DNA from: CAYUXU01 sp964489695
GTDB lineage: Bacteria > Bacillota_I > Bacilli_A > Erysipelotrichales > Erysipelotrichaceae
Assembly (NCBI GenBank): GCA_964489695.1
Contig: CAZAZP010000015.1
Location: forward strand, 1 to 23,847
Length of the DNA: 23,847 nt
Direction of reading: 5' to 3'
Part shown: piece after piece, positions 16,293 to 23,800 of the stretch
Numbering within the stretch: position 1 is the stretch's first letter
Layout of the letters: every line of letters starts with the position of its first letter
Position numbers and translations under genes: made by a program
The notes under the pieces: model-generated
The model's input: the letters and a program-made list of their open reading frames with translations, nothing else
What the model was told of the DNA's origin: nothing
Databases searched by the model: none

Positions 16293-16302
16293 AAGGAGGT
16301 TT

Positions 16303-16665
16303 ATGATTAAGATAGTTGTTGGTGGACAAATGGACAAACAACTTTTAGCTCAATTATTTACCAAATATGGTGGAGATCAAATTGAAGTTAAGGTTATGTC
16401 CGACATTGAAGCCGCCGTAGCTGTCCAAACTGGACAAGCGGATTATTATTTCGGTGCTTGTGCGACTGGAGCTGGCGGAGCTCTAGCGATGGCAATCGGA
16501 TTAATTGGTCATCAATATTGCGCATCTATCAGCATTCCAGGCAAGATTATGGATGATGAAGAAATTCGTCAACAAATATCTGAGGGGAAAAAAGCTTTTG
16601 GATTCGTCAATTATGATGCAGAAAAAGTCATCCCAATTATTATGGAAGAATTATTGAAAGGATAG
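16303..16665 (+). CDS. yhfU: DUF2620 protein, YhfU-like
   Basis: Small soluble protein of 120 aa (E. coli YhfU is about 117). Function unknown. The sequence opens with MIKIVVGGQMDK, a beta-strand and glycine turn. The centre holds the family's most conserved block, GQADYYFGACATGAGGALAMAIGLIG (written here as its key part: YYFGACATGAGGALAMAIG, about residues 48-66). The alternating strand/helix pattern recalls small alpha/beta proteins such as PTS IIB domains, but no catalytic residue can be named. AAGGAGGT precedes the ATG. It lies 9 nt upstream of yhfT and is always near it in known clusters, so a role as soluble partner of the membrane protein is a reasonable inference. Confidence 0.9.
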   Translation: MIKIVVGGQMDKQLLAQLFTKYGGDQIEVKVMSDIEAAVAVQTGQADYYFGACATGAGGALAMAIGLIGHQYCASISIPGKIMDDEEIRQQISEGKKAFGFVNYDAEKVIPIIMEELLKG

Positions 16666-16674
16666 GAGGATTGT

Positions 16675-17993
16675 ATGGTTTTTGAAATTAATGCTTTAAC
16701 AATTATTGTTATGGCCGCACTTGGTGCTGTAGCTGCTTACTTATCGAATCAAAACATTGCGGTGTTTAATGATGGTATGCGGCCAATGTACCCACAGTAT
16801 TTGAATAAGGTGATGGATCGTAAAACTTTATTCGCGACAAGCTTTGCTTTGTCATTTGGTTTGGTGGTAGGCTTTGGAGTTCCTACCTCAATCGCTGGTA
16901 AAATTATTATTGTGCATACGATTTTATTAGCCACTGATATTATTGGCGCGCTGTTTAATGATGACAAAACAGGAATGCTAATTGCTACCGTGGTTGGTGG
17001 TGTCTTCGGTGTTATGCTACTATTTGGTATGCAAGTTATCGTTGATGTTATTTCTAAACTACCAGTAAACTTCTTAGGCTCGTTAGCCACCGTTGGTAGT
17101 TTGATTATTGTTTCCTTTGCTGTTTTACCAGCTTTAGCCATTGCTTATCAAGCGGGAGTAGTTAAGGTGGGATTGTTTTCTTATTAACTTTATTAGTTAA
17201 ACAAGTAACCGTCCTCTTTGGAACATTTAAATTTAATGACATTACCGTAGCGTTAAACTCTGACGGGATGGCTTTATTGTTTGCGATTGTCGCGATGGTA
17301 GTTGTGGCTGCTGGAGTTAAAACTGAAAGCAAGGGTACATCAGCTGTCTTTGCAGTATTTACTGACAACATTGATCGCATCAAAAAGAACATTGTTGTTT
17401 TAGCGCTTGCTGGTGGAATTGTGGCTTTAGCTACAACTTTGCTATTAATTGCTGAAGGTCCCGCTTCGCTAACTTTAACAGCTGATGGTCAATATTTGGA
17501 AGCAGCTATTATTGCGTTAGGCCGGGCTGTGGGCTTTATCCCTCTTGTTATGACGACCGCCATCATTTCAGGAGTTTATTCACCCGCTGGTACTAAACTA
17601 GTTCACGTTCCTGCTATTCTTTTCATTAACATGGGTATTATGGGAATGGCTGGTTCATTTGTGGTTGGTAGTTTAATTATGGTGGCTGAAGTCTTATTAC
17701 TAGGCTTTATCGCTACTGGCATGGACAAGTTCCCAGGAATGAAGGATTTAGGGGATAACATTCGGACCGCTATGAGTAAAGTGTTAGACCTAGTGTTATT
17801 GGTTGGTGGGATGTTAGCTGCTAATCAAATCGCTCCAACGTTGGGTTATTTATGGGTAATTGGTTTATATTTCTTAAATCAAACATCAAAGAAACCGATC
17901 TCAACGATGGCGATTGGACCTTTAGGAGCAATTTCCTTAGGTTTAATTGTTAACGTTTTACACCTCATTGGTTTATTCCCAATCGCAGGTTAA
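16675..17993 (+). pseudogene. yhfT: YhfT-like membrane transport protein, interrupted by a one-base frameshift
   Basis: Predicted permease-like membrane protein of the yhf cluster; substrate unknown. The gene starts with ATG after TAGGAGGA. The first frame (to a TAA at 17185-17187) encodes 170 aa, containing NDGMRPMYPQYLNKVMDRK and GFGVPTSIAGKIIIVHTILL. The rest continues in the next frame from 17166 (GGIVFLLTLLVKQVTVLFG...) to 17993. Joining them at AIAYQAGVVK/GGIVFLL gives about 439 aa, matching E. coli YhfT (about 434). The repaired protein has some ten hydrophobic segments and the YSPAGTKLVHVPAIL loop. A single missing base near 17164-17166 (AAG for AAAG) explains it. No canonical slippery heptamer is present, so either a real lesion or a sequencing/assembly error. 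The rest of the sequence shows no other decay. Confidence 0.85.
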
Positions 17994-18006
17994 GTAATTT
18001 AGTTTC

Positions 18007-18067
18007 AAGGTATCGCTGGTGTGGAAAGTTGTTTTGTTTTACCAACAAGCGATACCTTTCTTTTTTA
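18007..18067 (+). terminator. Intrinsic terminator between yhfT and php
   Basis: Arms AAGGTATCGCT (18007-18017) and AGCGATACCTT (18048-18058) pair over 11 bp, with a possible further TGGT/ACCA extension inside, followed by TTCTTTTTT. It should end most yhfUT transcripts, so php onward either relies on readthrough or has its own promoter. Confidence 0.85.
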
Positions 18068-18077
18068 TTAAGGCATG

Positions 18078-18108
18078 TTATCTGATTATTATCATAATAA
18101 TCAGATAA
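18078..18108 (+). promoter_or_regulatory. 31-nt palindrome upstream of php (operator candidate)
   Basis: Two perfect 15-nt arms, TTATCTGATTATTAT and ATAATAATCAGATAA, flank a single central C at 18093. It sits 10 nt after the terminator T-run and 28 nt before the php ATG. A weak promoter-like pair AAGGCA (18070-18075), 17 nt, CATAAT (18093-18098) overlaps it. Such length and symmetry suits a dimeric regulator site; as RNA it could also fold into a hairpin. Without a poly-T tail it is not a terminator. Confidence 0.65.
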
Positions 18109-18136
18109 GATTCTTTAAAGGTGAGGAGATAAAAAC

Positions 18137-19366
18137 ATGAAACGTCAAGAACGACTTAGTTTATTGGAACAAATGGACTTTATTACCAAGGCAGAAGCAA
18201 CTGCGATTCAAGCTTTTTTAAAACAACTCAATGCTGATTTACGGATTGATTTTCAAACTGATGGAGCTTGGAGTATGTTAGTTACTCATTTAGCTGCCTT
18301 TTTAAGACGAGCTAAAAATGAGGAAGTTATCCAACCCTTGTCTCCTGAACAAATGGCTGATTTAGCTTTAAATCCAAATTATCACATAGCTCAAAATTCC
18401 TTAGCTTTACTGAAACAACATTTTTCAATCCCAACTTATGAAGAAGGTTATTTTTTATTACATCTGTGTAATATACAAAAAGATAAGGCTTTATTTCATG
18501 CCTATATTTTACCGCATGAACATATGTCAATCGATTTGTCGGGGCCGAAACAGGATAATGATAGTGAATTAGATGTTTATTTAACAGATAAAAATGAGCT
18601 AGCTACTTTAAAAAAGCAAGGCGTCATCGCTGTTTTTGACTGTAGTGCCATTGGCATGGGCAGAAATTATCAAACTAATGCTTTAATTGAACAAGAATTT
18701 GGTATTAAAGTAATTAAAGGAACTGGTTATTATAAAGATCCTTTTCTGCCAGCTTATGTTGAAACAGCCACCGTTGAAGAATTAGCTGATATCATGATTA
18801 AAGAGCTCACTGAACCAGACCTAACGAAAAAAGCGCACTTTATTGGTGAGATTGGAACAAGTTTAAATAATTGGACCACTAATGAGATGAAAGTGTTTGA
18901 AGCGGCAGTGTTAGCGCATCAAGCTACCCAAGCACCGATTTTGACTCATACGACCTTAGGTACGTTAGGTATTGACCAAGTCAAATTTTTCAAAGCTCGC
19001 AACGTTAACCCGAAGCGGATTATTATTTCACACGTTGATTTGAAAAAGGATTTTGAATCAATCGTGGAATTATTAAAAGAGGGTGTCAATGTAGGCTTCG
19101 ATACGATTGGTAAATTGAGTTATTTACCTGATGAAACCCGCTTAGCTTGGATTACAGAACTAATTAAAATGGGCTATGAAAAACAATTAATGTTATCATT
19201 AGATATCACCCGAAAAAGTCATTTAAAGAAAAATGGTGGGATTGGTTATGGTTTCTTAATTGATGAATTTAAACCTAAATTAGAAAAAGCTGGCGTATCA
19301 GCCGAACAAATCCACCAAATATTTTATGTTAACCCACTCACTTGGTTAGGAGTTGAACATTTATGA
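18137..19366 (+). CDS. php: PRD (YhfY-like) domain fused to phosphotriesterase-homology protein Php
   Basis: 409 aa, against about 292 in E. coli Php; the extra is N-terminal. Residues 1 to about 115 look like a PTS regulation domain: a helical bundle with conserved histidines at His51 (VTHLAAFLRR) and His109 (YEEGYFLLHLCN), 58 residues apart as in PRDs. E. coli has such a domain as separate YhfY. Residues about 120-409 form the amidohydrolase/phosphotriesterase barrel with a full metal set: His127 and His129 (HEH), Glu238 (FIGEIG, bridging, in place of carboxylated Lys), His271 (THTT), His299 (ISHVD) and Asp356 (LSLDITRK). These match E. coli Php His12, His14, Glu125, His158, His186 and Asp243 at a near-constant offset. 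Substrate unknown; lactone, ester or amide hydrolysis is likeliest. GTGAGGAG precedes the ATG; the stop overlaps yhfS by 4 nt. Confidence 0.9.
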   Translation: MKRQERLSLLEQMDFITKAEATAIQAFLKQLNADLRIDFQTDGAWSMLVTHLAAFLRRAKNEEVIQPLSPEQMADLALNPNYHIAQNSLALLKQHFSIPTYEEGYFLLHLCNIQKDKALFHAYILPHEHMSIDLSGPKQDNDSELDVYLTDKNELATLKKQGVIAVFDCSAIGMGRNYQTNALIEQEFGIKVIKGTGYYKDPFLPAYVETATVEELADIMIKELTEPDLTKKAHFIGEIGTSLNNWTTNEMKVFEAAVLAHQATQAPILTHTTLGTLGIDQVKFFKARNVNPKRIIISHVDLKKDFESIVELLKEGVNVGFDTIGKLSYLPDETRLAWITELIKMGYEKQLMLSLDITRKSHLKKNGGIGYGFLIDEFKPKLEKAGVSAEQIHQIFYVNPLTWLGVEHL

Positions 19367-20451
19367 TCAAACCATTGTCTTCTATTAGTATTGCGGCGGC
19401 GAAAGCAAAACAATTCAAATTAGTTGATGCTGTAACTCACCATTTTAAAGGTCATGAAATATTAACGCGTGGTGACTTAGGCGTTCAAGCGCCGGCTAAT
19501 AAACCAATTTATACTGCCAAAGTTGAAGCCACGCTGGCTGATTTCTTTGGGGCAGAAAAATGTGTCTTAGTTCGCGGAGCCGGTACGGGCGCTTTACGTT
19601 TAGCGTTAAGTAGTTGTATCGGTCAAAAACGAAAAATATTAGTCCACACTTCGCCAATTTATCCGACCACCCAGGAGACTTTACACCAGATGATGATTGA
19701 CACAATCGCGGTGGATTTTCATCAACCGGATAAACTTATCGCAGCGCTAGAAAATTCAGCGGTGGAGGCGATTTTAGTCCAAACTACCCGCCAAGCCCTC
19801 TACGATCATTATGACTTAGCTGAAGTTGTTAATCTCATTAAAAGTCATAGTTCAATTCCCATTATCGTAGACGATAATTATGCGGTAATGAAAATTGATC
19901 GGATTGGAGTAGAAGTAGGAGCCACCTTATCGGCCTTTTCAGCGTTTAAGCTCTTAGGTCCAGAAGGCATTGGTGTAATTGTTGGGGCCGCTAAATATAT
20001 TGATCCCATTATTAAGGCGAATTATTCTGGTGGAAGCCAAGTTCAAGGTCATGAAGCGTTGGATGTTTTAAATGGCATGATTTATGCGCCAGTCGCTTTA
20101 GCACTACAAGCGGAAGTTTTAGAAACAACTTGTCAAACGATTAAAGAATTACAGCACCCCTTGATTAAGGATGCATTTTTAGTGAACGCTCAATCGAAAG
20201 TATTAATCGTTGAGTTTACGCAACCAATCGCCCCAGCTGTTTTAACGCAAACCGAACAGTTAGGCGCTGCTCCTTATCCAGTAGGTGCGGAATCAAAATA
20301 TGAAGTAGCACCCATGTTTTATCGGGTATCAGGCACTTTTATTGCTAGCTACCCAGAAGCTAAGACTACTATGATTCGAATTAATCCAATGCGGAGTGGT
20401 CCGGAAACAATTATTCGTATTTTAACGACCGCATTAGAAAAGGTTATGTAA
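19363..20451 (+). CDS. yhfS: YhfS-like PLP-dependent enzyme (fold type I)
   Basis: Predicted PLP enzyme of the aminotransferase/cystathionine-lyase fold, 362 aa (E. coli YhfS is about 361). Function not established. The cofactor-binding parts are visible: a phosphate-binding turn RGAGTGALRL (about residues 71-80), the aspartate that contacts the pyridine nitrogen in IIVDDNYAV (Asp170/Asp171), and the Schiff-base lysine Lys196 in SAFKLLGPEGIG. The arrangement AFSAFK followed by GPEGIG resembles SelA/cysteine-desulfurase-like members more than classic transaminases. The ATG overlaps the php stop (ATGA) and its own stop overlaps yhfX by one base, so it is translated as part of a tightly coupled unit. 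Confidence 0.88.
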   Translation: MIKPLSSISIAAAKAKQFKLVDAVTHHFKGHEILTRGDLGVQAPANKPIYTAKVEATLADFFGAEKCVLVRGAGTGALRLALSSCIGQKRKILVHTSPIYPTTQETLHQMMIDTIAVDFHQPDKLIAALENSAVEAILVQTTRQALYDHYDLAEVVNLIKSHSSIPIIVDDNYAVMKIDRIGVEVGATLSAFSAFKLLGPEGIGVIVGAAKYIDPIIKANYSGGSQVQGHEALDVLNGMIYAPVALALQAEVLETTCQTIKELQHPLIKDAFLVNAQSKVLIVEFTQPIAPAVLTQTEQLGAAPYPVGAESKYEVAPMFYRVSGTFIASYPEAKTTMIRINPMRSGPETIIRILTTALEKVM

Positions 20452-21596
20452 TGTTTTTAAATAAAGTGTTAGAAAAAAATCGCGCGCTAGTTAAGACAGC
20501 TGTCAATTTTCACCAACAGGGCTTGATTGAACCAGATACGTATGTCGTTGATTATGATCAACTTTTAAAGAATGCCCAAATGATTTTGGCTAAAGCTCAA
20601 ACCAAAGACATTAAGCTTTATTTTATGCTTAAACAATTAGGGCGTAACCCCAAAATTGCGCAAGCTTTAGTAGATTTGGGATATCCCGGTGCGGTCGTAG
20701 TTGACCATCGGGAAGCACAATTAATGATGCAACACCATATCCCACTAGGCAATGTGGGCCATTTAGTTCAAACGCCTTATTGCCAATTAGAAAAGATTAT
20801 AACTTATGGTTGTGAAGTGATAACCGTCTTTAGTTTAGAGAAGCTAAGCGAAATTAACGAAATTGCTGAAAAACATCAATTGAAACAAGATGTCATCATT
20901 AAAGTCTTTGAAGTGGATGATGTTTGTTATCGGGGTCAAGAAGGTGGAATAACACTAGCGGAGCTACCAGATTTTATCGCAGCTGCCCAAAAATTAACTC
21001 ACGTTCAAATTGTTGGAGTAACTTCTTTCCCAGTTTATTTATTTGACGAACAAAGTTTAGCGGTGAAAGCCACGAATAACTTGAAAACAATTAAAAAAGC
21101 CACGGAGATTTTAAACCAACATGGTTGTTTAATCAAACAAATTAATGTTCCTTCAACAACTTCGGTCGATACGTTAGATATTTTAGAAGGAACCCATGGT
21201 GAACCAGGACATGGCTTAACTGGTACCACACCTGCCCATGCTTATTTAGATTTACCTGAGTTACCAGCGGTCGTTTATGTTAGTGAGATATCGCATAATT
21301 TTAAACAAAATAGTTATTGTTATGGTGGAGGTTATTATCGCCGTTCCCACTTAAAGCAGGCCTTAGTAGTTGACCAACAAAACACGGAAACGATTGTAAA
21401 TGTTTTACCAATTGATCCAACTAGCATCGACTATTACTTAGAATTAGATAAAAAGCTACCGGTTAGTAGTAGTGTGATCATGGCCTTTCGCTTTCAGATT
21501 TTCGTGACCCGCAGTCGCGTCGTCTTAGTAAAAGGTGTAGCTAGTAATAATCCAACCATTATTGGCGTTTATGATAGTTTAGGAAGAGAGATTTAA
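20451..21596 (+). CDS. yhfX: YhfX-like PLP-dependent enzyme (alanine-racemase-type fold III)
   Basis: 381 aa (E. coli YhfX is about 387). Residues about 30-260 form the alanine-racemase-like PLP barrel: TYVVDYDQLLKNA, then the Schiff-base lysine Lys61 in YFMLKQLGRNP, followed by AVVVDHREAQLM and VIIKVFEVDD strands. A second beta domain covers the C-terminus, with the characteristic YCYGGGYYRRSHL. Racemase, decarboxylase or D-amino-acid aldolase/dehydratase activity are all possible; the substrate is unknown. It is joined to yhfS and yhfW by TAATG one-base overlaps, placing two PLP enzymes of different folds side by side in one operon. Confidence 0.88.
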   Translation: MFLNKVLEKNRALVKTAVNFHQQGLIEPDTYVVDYDQLLKNAQMILAKAQTKDIKLYFMLKQLGRNPKIAQALVDLGYPGAVVVDHREAQLMMQHHIPLGNVGHLVQTPYCQLEKIITYGCEVITVFSLEKLSEINEIAEKHQLKQDVIIKVFEVDDVCYRGQEGGITLAELPDFIAAAQKLTHVQIVGVTSFPVYLFDEQSLAVKATNNLKTIKKATEILNQHGCLIKQINVPSTTSVDTLDILEGTHGEPGHGLTGTTPAHAYLDLPELPAVVYVSEISHNFKQNSYCYGGGYYRRSHLKQALVVDQQNTETIVNVLPIDPTSIDYYLELDKKLPVSSSVIMAFRFQIFVTRSRVVLVKGVASNNPTIIGVYDSLGREI

Positions 21597-22813
21597 TGAA
21601 ACGGTTTATTGTAATTGTCGTGGATAGTTTTGGGATTGGAGCGATGGATGATGTGGTAGTGGAACGTCCTCAAGATCAAAACGCCAACACTTTAGAGCAT
21701 CTTTTACAGCAATTCGAAACTTATCCACTTCAGATTGATGAATTGCTTGACTTAGGGATTATGAATGCGTTAGGCACTGAGTATGGGCCGTTTAAAAAAA
21801 GTACGCTAGCAGTCTTTGGTAGTAGTAATCTCAAACATTTTGGGGCGGATTCATATTTTGGTCATCAAGAAATCATGGGCACTAATCCAAAAAAGCCCAT
21901 TTTTCATACTTTAAGTAAATTCATCACTGAAATTGAAGCAGCACTTCAAGCCCAAGGTTTTTTCGTGACCCGTGTCCAACAAGCAGGGTTAGAATTATTG
22001 AAAGTAAATGATCTAATATTTGTGGGTGATAATATGGAAACTGATTTAGGCCAAGCCATTAATGTGGTGGGCGATTTAGATCATGCTGGCATGGCGATGA
22101 TCAAACAAGTAGGCCATATCGTACGCGAGATTGTAAAAGTGCCCCGAGTCATTGCGTTTGGAGGCTCACATGTATCTGCTAACCAAATCCAAAAACATAT
22201 CATTACCCAACAAAATAAATTTATTGGTATTGATGCGCCAGCTTCGGGGGTGTATGCGGAAAATTATCACGTTGAACATATTGGCTACGGGGTTGATATT
22301 AACGAACAATTACCTTTAGCGTTAGCTAAGTTGGGGATTCCCAATTATTTTTATGGGAAAGTAGCCAATATAATTTATAATCCGACACCCGAGCATAATT
22401 ATGATGTGGTGGATACCGATTTAACGTTCAGTTATTTAATCAAAGATCTAAAACAAGCGCAAACAGGTTTCTATTTTATGAATATTCAAGAAACTGATTT
22501 GGCGGGCCATGCTCAAGATGTAAAGCGTTATATCGATCGCATAAACGCCACCAACCGCAATTTAAAAGCGGTTAGAGAGTTATTACAACCAAGCGATATC
22601 TTAGTGATAATGTCTGATCATGGTAATGATCCAACTATCGGTCATGCTAAACATACGCGCGAACGGGTACCTATTTTAATTGATTATTTGCCAAAAAACG
22701 CTTATATTGATATTGGTTTACGAACCACTTTAGCCGATGTCGGTCAAACAGTTGCTGAGTATTTTGGGACTAAATTGAATTTTGGACAATCATTTTTGCA
22801 ACAACTTAAATAA
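21596..22813 (+). CDS. yhfW: YhfW-like phosphopentomutase-related metalloenzyme
   Basis: 405 aa (E. coli YhfW is about 408), member of the alkaline-phosphatase superfamily closest to phosphopentomutase DeoB. Metal ligands expected from DeoB are present: Asp10 (VIVVDSFGIG), Asp301 and His305 (ETDLAGH), Asp341 and His342 (SDHGNDP) and His353 (AKHTRERVP). A DeoB-like cap region lies between about residues 100 and 215. Around the phospho-acceptor, DeoB reads DTxTGHWE; here it is DSYFGHQEIMG (residues 85-95), so the usual threonine next to GH is Phe and Ser86 may or may not replace it. Phosphate-group transfer on a sugar-like compound is the likeliest role, but not deoxyribose-phosphate mutase itself. 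Coupled to yhfX by TAATG. Confidence 0.88.
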   Translation: MKRFIVIVVDSFGIGAMDDVVVERPQDQNANTLEHLLQQFETYPLQIDELLDLGIMNALGTEYGPFKKSTLAVFGSSNLKHFGADSYFGHQEIMGTNPKKPIFHTLSKFITEIEAALQAQGFFVTRVQQAGLELLKVNDLIFVGDNMETDLGQAINVVGDLDHAGMAMIKQVGHIVREIVKVPRVIAFGGSHVSANQIQKHIITQQNKFIGIDAPASGVYAENYHVEHIGYGVDINEQLPLALAKLGIPNYFYGKVANIIYNPTPEHNYDVVDTDLTFSYLIKDLKQAQTGFYFMNIQETDLAGHAQDVKRYIDRINATNRNLKAVRELLQPSDILVIMSDHGNDPTIGHAKHTRERVPILIDYLPKNAYIDIGLRTTLADVGQTVAEYFGTKLNFGQSFLQQLK

Positions 22814-22823
22814 AGGGATTATT

Positions 22824-23741
22824 ATGAAGTATTTACAAAGCAAAAGTTTTATTACTACCCAACAATTGGCACGTTACTTTTTAGCTTTGGAACTCAATAC
22901 TCGCATGGATACTATTTCAGATTTAGCGGAGAATTTTGCGGTCGCTAGGGGTACAATTCAAAATGCCTTGCAAGTCTTAAAGGAAAGTAAAGCCATTGCT
23001 TTAAAATCTCGAGGAACGTTAGGGACGGTTTTATTTGCTAAAGACATCGAGCAGTTATTGCAGTATGCGGATATTCATTTTTTAATGGGGACGATGCCCT
23101 TACCTTATTCGAAACGTTATGAGGGCTTAAGTACTGGCATTTTGACTAACATGTTTCAAAAATTAGATTTACCACTGAGTATGGCCTATATGCGGGGGGC
23201 TAAGCGGCGGATTGATATGGTATTGCGCGGTCGTTATGACTTTGCGATTGTTTCTAAATATGCGGCGCAATTATATTTAGCTGAACATCCAAACTCCATT
23301 AAAATCGTCACGAGTTTTGGAGCTCACTCTTTTTTATTAGGCCATGGATTAATTTTAAACGATCCAAGTAAAGCGGGGATTGAAAATGGGATGCGAATTG
23401 GAATTGACCAAGACTCAATTGATCAAGCGCAATTAACGATGAAAGTTACCCAGGGAAAAAACGTCCATTTAATTCCCTTAACTTATTCTCAGTTTTTAAA
23501 AAGCTTAGCCGCTAATGAAATTGATGCAGTTATCTGGAATATCGATGAATTAGAAAATACGGCTTTGCCATATAAGATTATCAAAATGGATTACGATAAT
23601 GAAGATAACACCACAGCAGTGATGGTGGTCAATGCTAGCCAACCAGAGATTAAAGCATTGTTAGAAGCAATTATTAGCGTTGAACAAGTCTTAAAGATTC
23701 AACAAGAAGTAATCTCTGGCCAACTAATCCCTAATTATTAA
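22824..23741 (+). CDS. yhfZ: YhfZ-like transcriptional regulator
   Basis: Predicted DNA-binding regulator of the cluster. The ATG at 22824, with AAAGGG just upstream, gives 305 aa (E. coli YhfZ is about 301); a longer in-frame reading from 22782 would overlap yhfW and is not favoured. Residues about 10-70 form a GntR-like winged helix-turn-helix (TISDLAENFAVARGTIQNAL). The remainder (about 85-305) resembles the periplasmic-binding-protein type II fold, starting FLMGTMPLPYSKRYEGLSTG and including RGRYDFAIVSKYAA and NEIDAVIWNIDEL, i.e. a ligand-sensing domain. It lies 10 nt after yhfW. The inverted repeats at 16248-16292 and 18078-18108 are natural candidates for its sites. Confidence 0.88.
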   Translation: MKYLQSKSFITTQQLARYFLALELNTRMDTISDLAENFAVARGTIQNALQVLKESKAIALKSRGTLGTVLFAKDIEQLLQYADIHFLMGTMPLPYSKRYEGLSTGILTNMFQKLDLPLSMAYMRGAKRRIDMVLRGRYDFAIVSKYAAQLYLAEHPNSIKIVTSFGAHSFLLGHGLILNDPSKAGIENGMRIGIDQDSIDQAQLTMKVTQGKNVHLIPLTYSQFLKSLAANEIDAVIWNIDELENTALPYKIIKMDYDNEDNTTAVMVVNASQPEIKALLEAIISVEQVLKIQQEVISGQLIPNY

Positions 23742-23765
23742 TTAAGCAATCAGCTCATTTAATCA

Positions 23766-23800
23766 AAAAACTTCAGATAAATCTAGCTGAAGTTTTTATT
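23766..23800 (+). terminator. Intrinsic terminator at the end of the yhf cluster
   Basis: Arms AAAAACTTCAG (23766-23776) and CTGAAGTTTTT (23787-23797) with a 10-nt loop, followed by ATT. The A-tract before and T-tract after let it work on both strands. It lies 24 nt after the yhfZ stop. Nothing further is recognised in the last 47 bases. Confidence 0.85.

Noticed and set aside
16749..17141. 130-aa reading frame on the minus strand inside yhfT
   Set aside because: Antisense shadow of a clearly coding region; no ribosome binding site and no recognisable domain.
17161..17187. Programmed -1 ribosomal frameshift in yhfT
   Set aside because: No X-XXY-YYZ slippery heptamer occurs in the 17166-17184 window and only a weak 5-bp hairpin follows. 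A lesion or sequence error is simpler.
17268..17993. Separate 241-aa membrane protein gene starting at ATG 17268
   Set aside because: It lacks a convincing ribosome binding site, and the same frame continues upstream to 17166 with sequence that completes YhfT. It is the second half of a frameshifted gene.
22782..22823. Longer YhfZ starting at ATG 22782
   Set aside because: It would overlap the end of yhfW and lacks homology in the extra residues; the ATG at 22824 has its own AAAGGG and gives the family length.
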